This document shows positions 24,884-25,954 of a DNA stretch of 25,954 bases, piece by piece. Source of the DNA: Desulfobacteraceae bacterium. GTDB lineage: Bacteria > Desulfobacterota > Desulfobacteria > Desulfobacterales > SURF-15. The notes beneath the pieces are model-generated. The model worked only from the letters and a program-made list of their open reading frames with translations, ran no database searches and was not told the DNA's origin. Positions within the stretch are counted from its first letter, which is position 1, and the number at the start of each line of letters is the position of its first letter. The stretch covers positions 1 to 25,954 of the forward strand of contig QZKK01000261.1 of NCBI GenBank assembly GCA_003599475.1, given 5' to 3'. The position numbers and the translations under genes are program-made.

Positions 24884-25954
24884 TCACGGCGATGAAGTCG
24901 CCGTTTCGAGCGTGGATTCGGACAGCATCTTTCTGAGATCCTCTCCCGGCACAACTTCCTCCCGGGAAAGGAGACGGGCCAGATCATCCAGGACACTTCG
25001 CCGCTCCGAGAGGATTTTACGCACCCTTTGATGGGCTTCCTCGACAAAGCGTGCGACCTCTTCGTCAATCTGGCAGGCCTTCACTTCACTGTAGGCTTTA
25101 CCGTGAGAAAAGCCTTCGGGGAGAAACATCGGCTGGCGGGGGCGCTCGTAGGCGACCAGTCCCAGCGAATCGCTCATCCCATATTCTGCGACCATCGAGC
25201 GGGCGATGTCCGTCGCCCGCTGCAAGTCGTTTTGAGCGCCGGTCGAGATTTCTTCAAAGACCAGCTCTTCCGCCACCCTGCCGCCCAGGAAAACGGCCAA
25301 ACGGTCCAGCAGCTCCGCGCGGGTCAGTAAATAGCGGTCCTCGGTGGGCTGCTGCTGGGTATATCCCAGCGCGGCAATGCCCCGGGGTATCACCGATATC
25401 TTATGCACCGGGTCGGCATGTTCGACGGACTCGGCAACGATTGCATGTCCGGACTCATGAAAGGCAACAATTTCTTTCTCCTGCGGATTCATCACCCGGT
25501 TTTTTTTCTGCAGGCCTGCAACCACCCGGTCGATCGCCTCATCGAAATCGGCCATTCCCACCTCTTCTTTATCTTTACGGGCAGCCAGAAGGGCTGCCTC
25601 ATTGATGATATTGGCCAGGTCGGCTCCCACAGAGCCTGGCGTGCGTCCTGCGATCTTGCGCAAATCGACCTCGGGCCCTAAAACGACATTTTCCGAATGA
25701 ATCTTCAGGATCGCTTCCCGGCCGTTGATATCCGGGCGGTCCACCAGAACCTGCCGGTCGAATCGCCCCGGGCGCAACAAGGCAGGATCGAGAATTTCCG
25801 GCCGATTGGTGGCGGCCATGATGATGACCCCTTTATTCGTCTCGAACCCATCCATTTCCACCAGGAGCTGGTTGAGCGTCTGCTCCCGTTCGTCATGGCC
25901 GCCCATGACATTCATTCCCCTGGCTTTCCCCAAAGCGTCCAGCTCATCGATAAA
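24884..25954 (-). CDS. ftsH: ATP-dependent zinc metalloprotease FtsH, C-terminal part
   Basis: The 3' part of the gene, 356 codons; the N-terminal membrane region and Walker A lie beyond the window. FtsH is a membrane-anchored hexameric AAA+ protease for membrane and regulatory proteins. Visible: Walker B region (FIDELDA), sensor/second region of homology ([20 protein letters not shown] then [10 protein letters not shown]), and the zinc site HESGH within [14 protein letters not shown]. The likely third ligand Asp is in [20 protein letters not shown]. The C-terminal helix part ([20 protein letters not shown]) is complete and the gene ends ETATSSP. Spacing and motifs are normal. Confidence 0.94.
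   Translation of the reverse strand, partial: FIDELDALGKARGMNVMGGHDEREQTLNQLLVEMDGFETNKGVIIMAATNRPEILDPALLRPGRFDRQVLVDRPDINGREAILKIHSENVVLGPEVDLRKIAGRTPGSVGADLANIINEAALLAARKDKEEVGMADFDEAIDRVVAGLQKKNRVMNPQEKEIVAFHESGHAIVAESVEHADPVHKISVIPRGIAALGYTQQQPTEDRYLLTRAELLDRLAVFLGGRVAEELVFEEISTGAQNDLQRATDIARSMVAEYGMSDSLGLVAYERPRQPMFLPEGFSHGKAYSEVKACQIDEEVARFVEEAHQRVRKILSERRSVLDDLARLLSREEVVPGEDLRKMLSESTLETATSSP

Overview
The window is bacterial chromosomal DNA, most likely from a Gram-negative bacterium and possibly Desulfobacterota or a nearby lineage. That guess rests on gene content only: cyclic glucan synthase, PfkB-type phosphofructokinase, an N-ATPase remnant, DUF2141/DUF302/DUF3309 proteins and large fused sensor kinases. 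There is no rRNA, tRNA, CRISPR array, transposase or integrase. Nearly all of 1-10.7 kb reads on the minus strand, 10.9-19.5 kb on the plus strand, and 19.6-26 kb on the minus strand again.

Region 1 (1-5847) is most of an NdvB-type cyclic beta-1,2-glucan synthase whose C-terminus lies outside the window. Region 2 (about 5.9-12.9 kb) mixes intact small genes with gene debris. Intact are two DUF2141 exported proteins (a duplication), pfkB, a DUF302 protein, a DUF6922/AbiEii gene pair and two response regulators, one of them only a receiver domain. The debris includes the two ends of an otherwise deleted N-ATPase operon (atpD start joined to atpG end), a radical SAM fragment, two fragments of a ClsB-type gene, a DUF3309 tail and a duplicated 71-bp block. 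The same palindrome (TATGACCA-N-TGGTCATA) lies near both ends of this region.

Region 3 (12.9-19.5 kb) starts with a PAS/HisKA_3 histidine kinase broken by a frameshift. A complete phosphate uptake operon follows, pstS-pstC-pstA-pstB1-pstB2-phoU, with overlapping or closely spaced genes. The two PstB ATPases differ from consensus in complementary motifs: PstB1 lacks the Q-loop glutamine and PstB2 has LSLGQ in place of LSGGQ. In a PstB1-PstB2 heterodimer both changes would fall in one composite ATP site and leave the other canonical.

Region 4 (19.6-26 kb, minus strand) holds a ClsB-type cardiolipin synthase downstream of a 1243-residue CheB-CheR-coiled coil-PAS-PAS-HisKA_3-HATPase sensor kinase, then the 3' part of ftsH with a probable terminator. 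Several genes concern the envelope and stress: osmoregulated glucan, cardiolipin, phosphate uptake, FtsH proteolysis and multi-domain sensing. Any functional link between them is inference.
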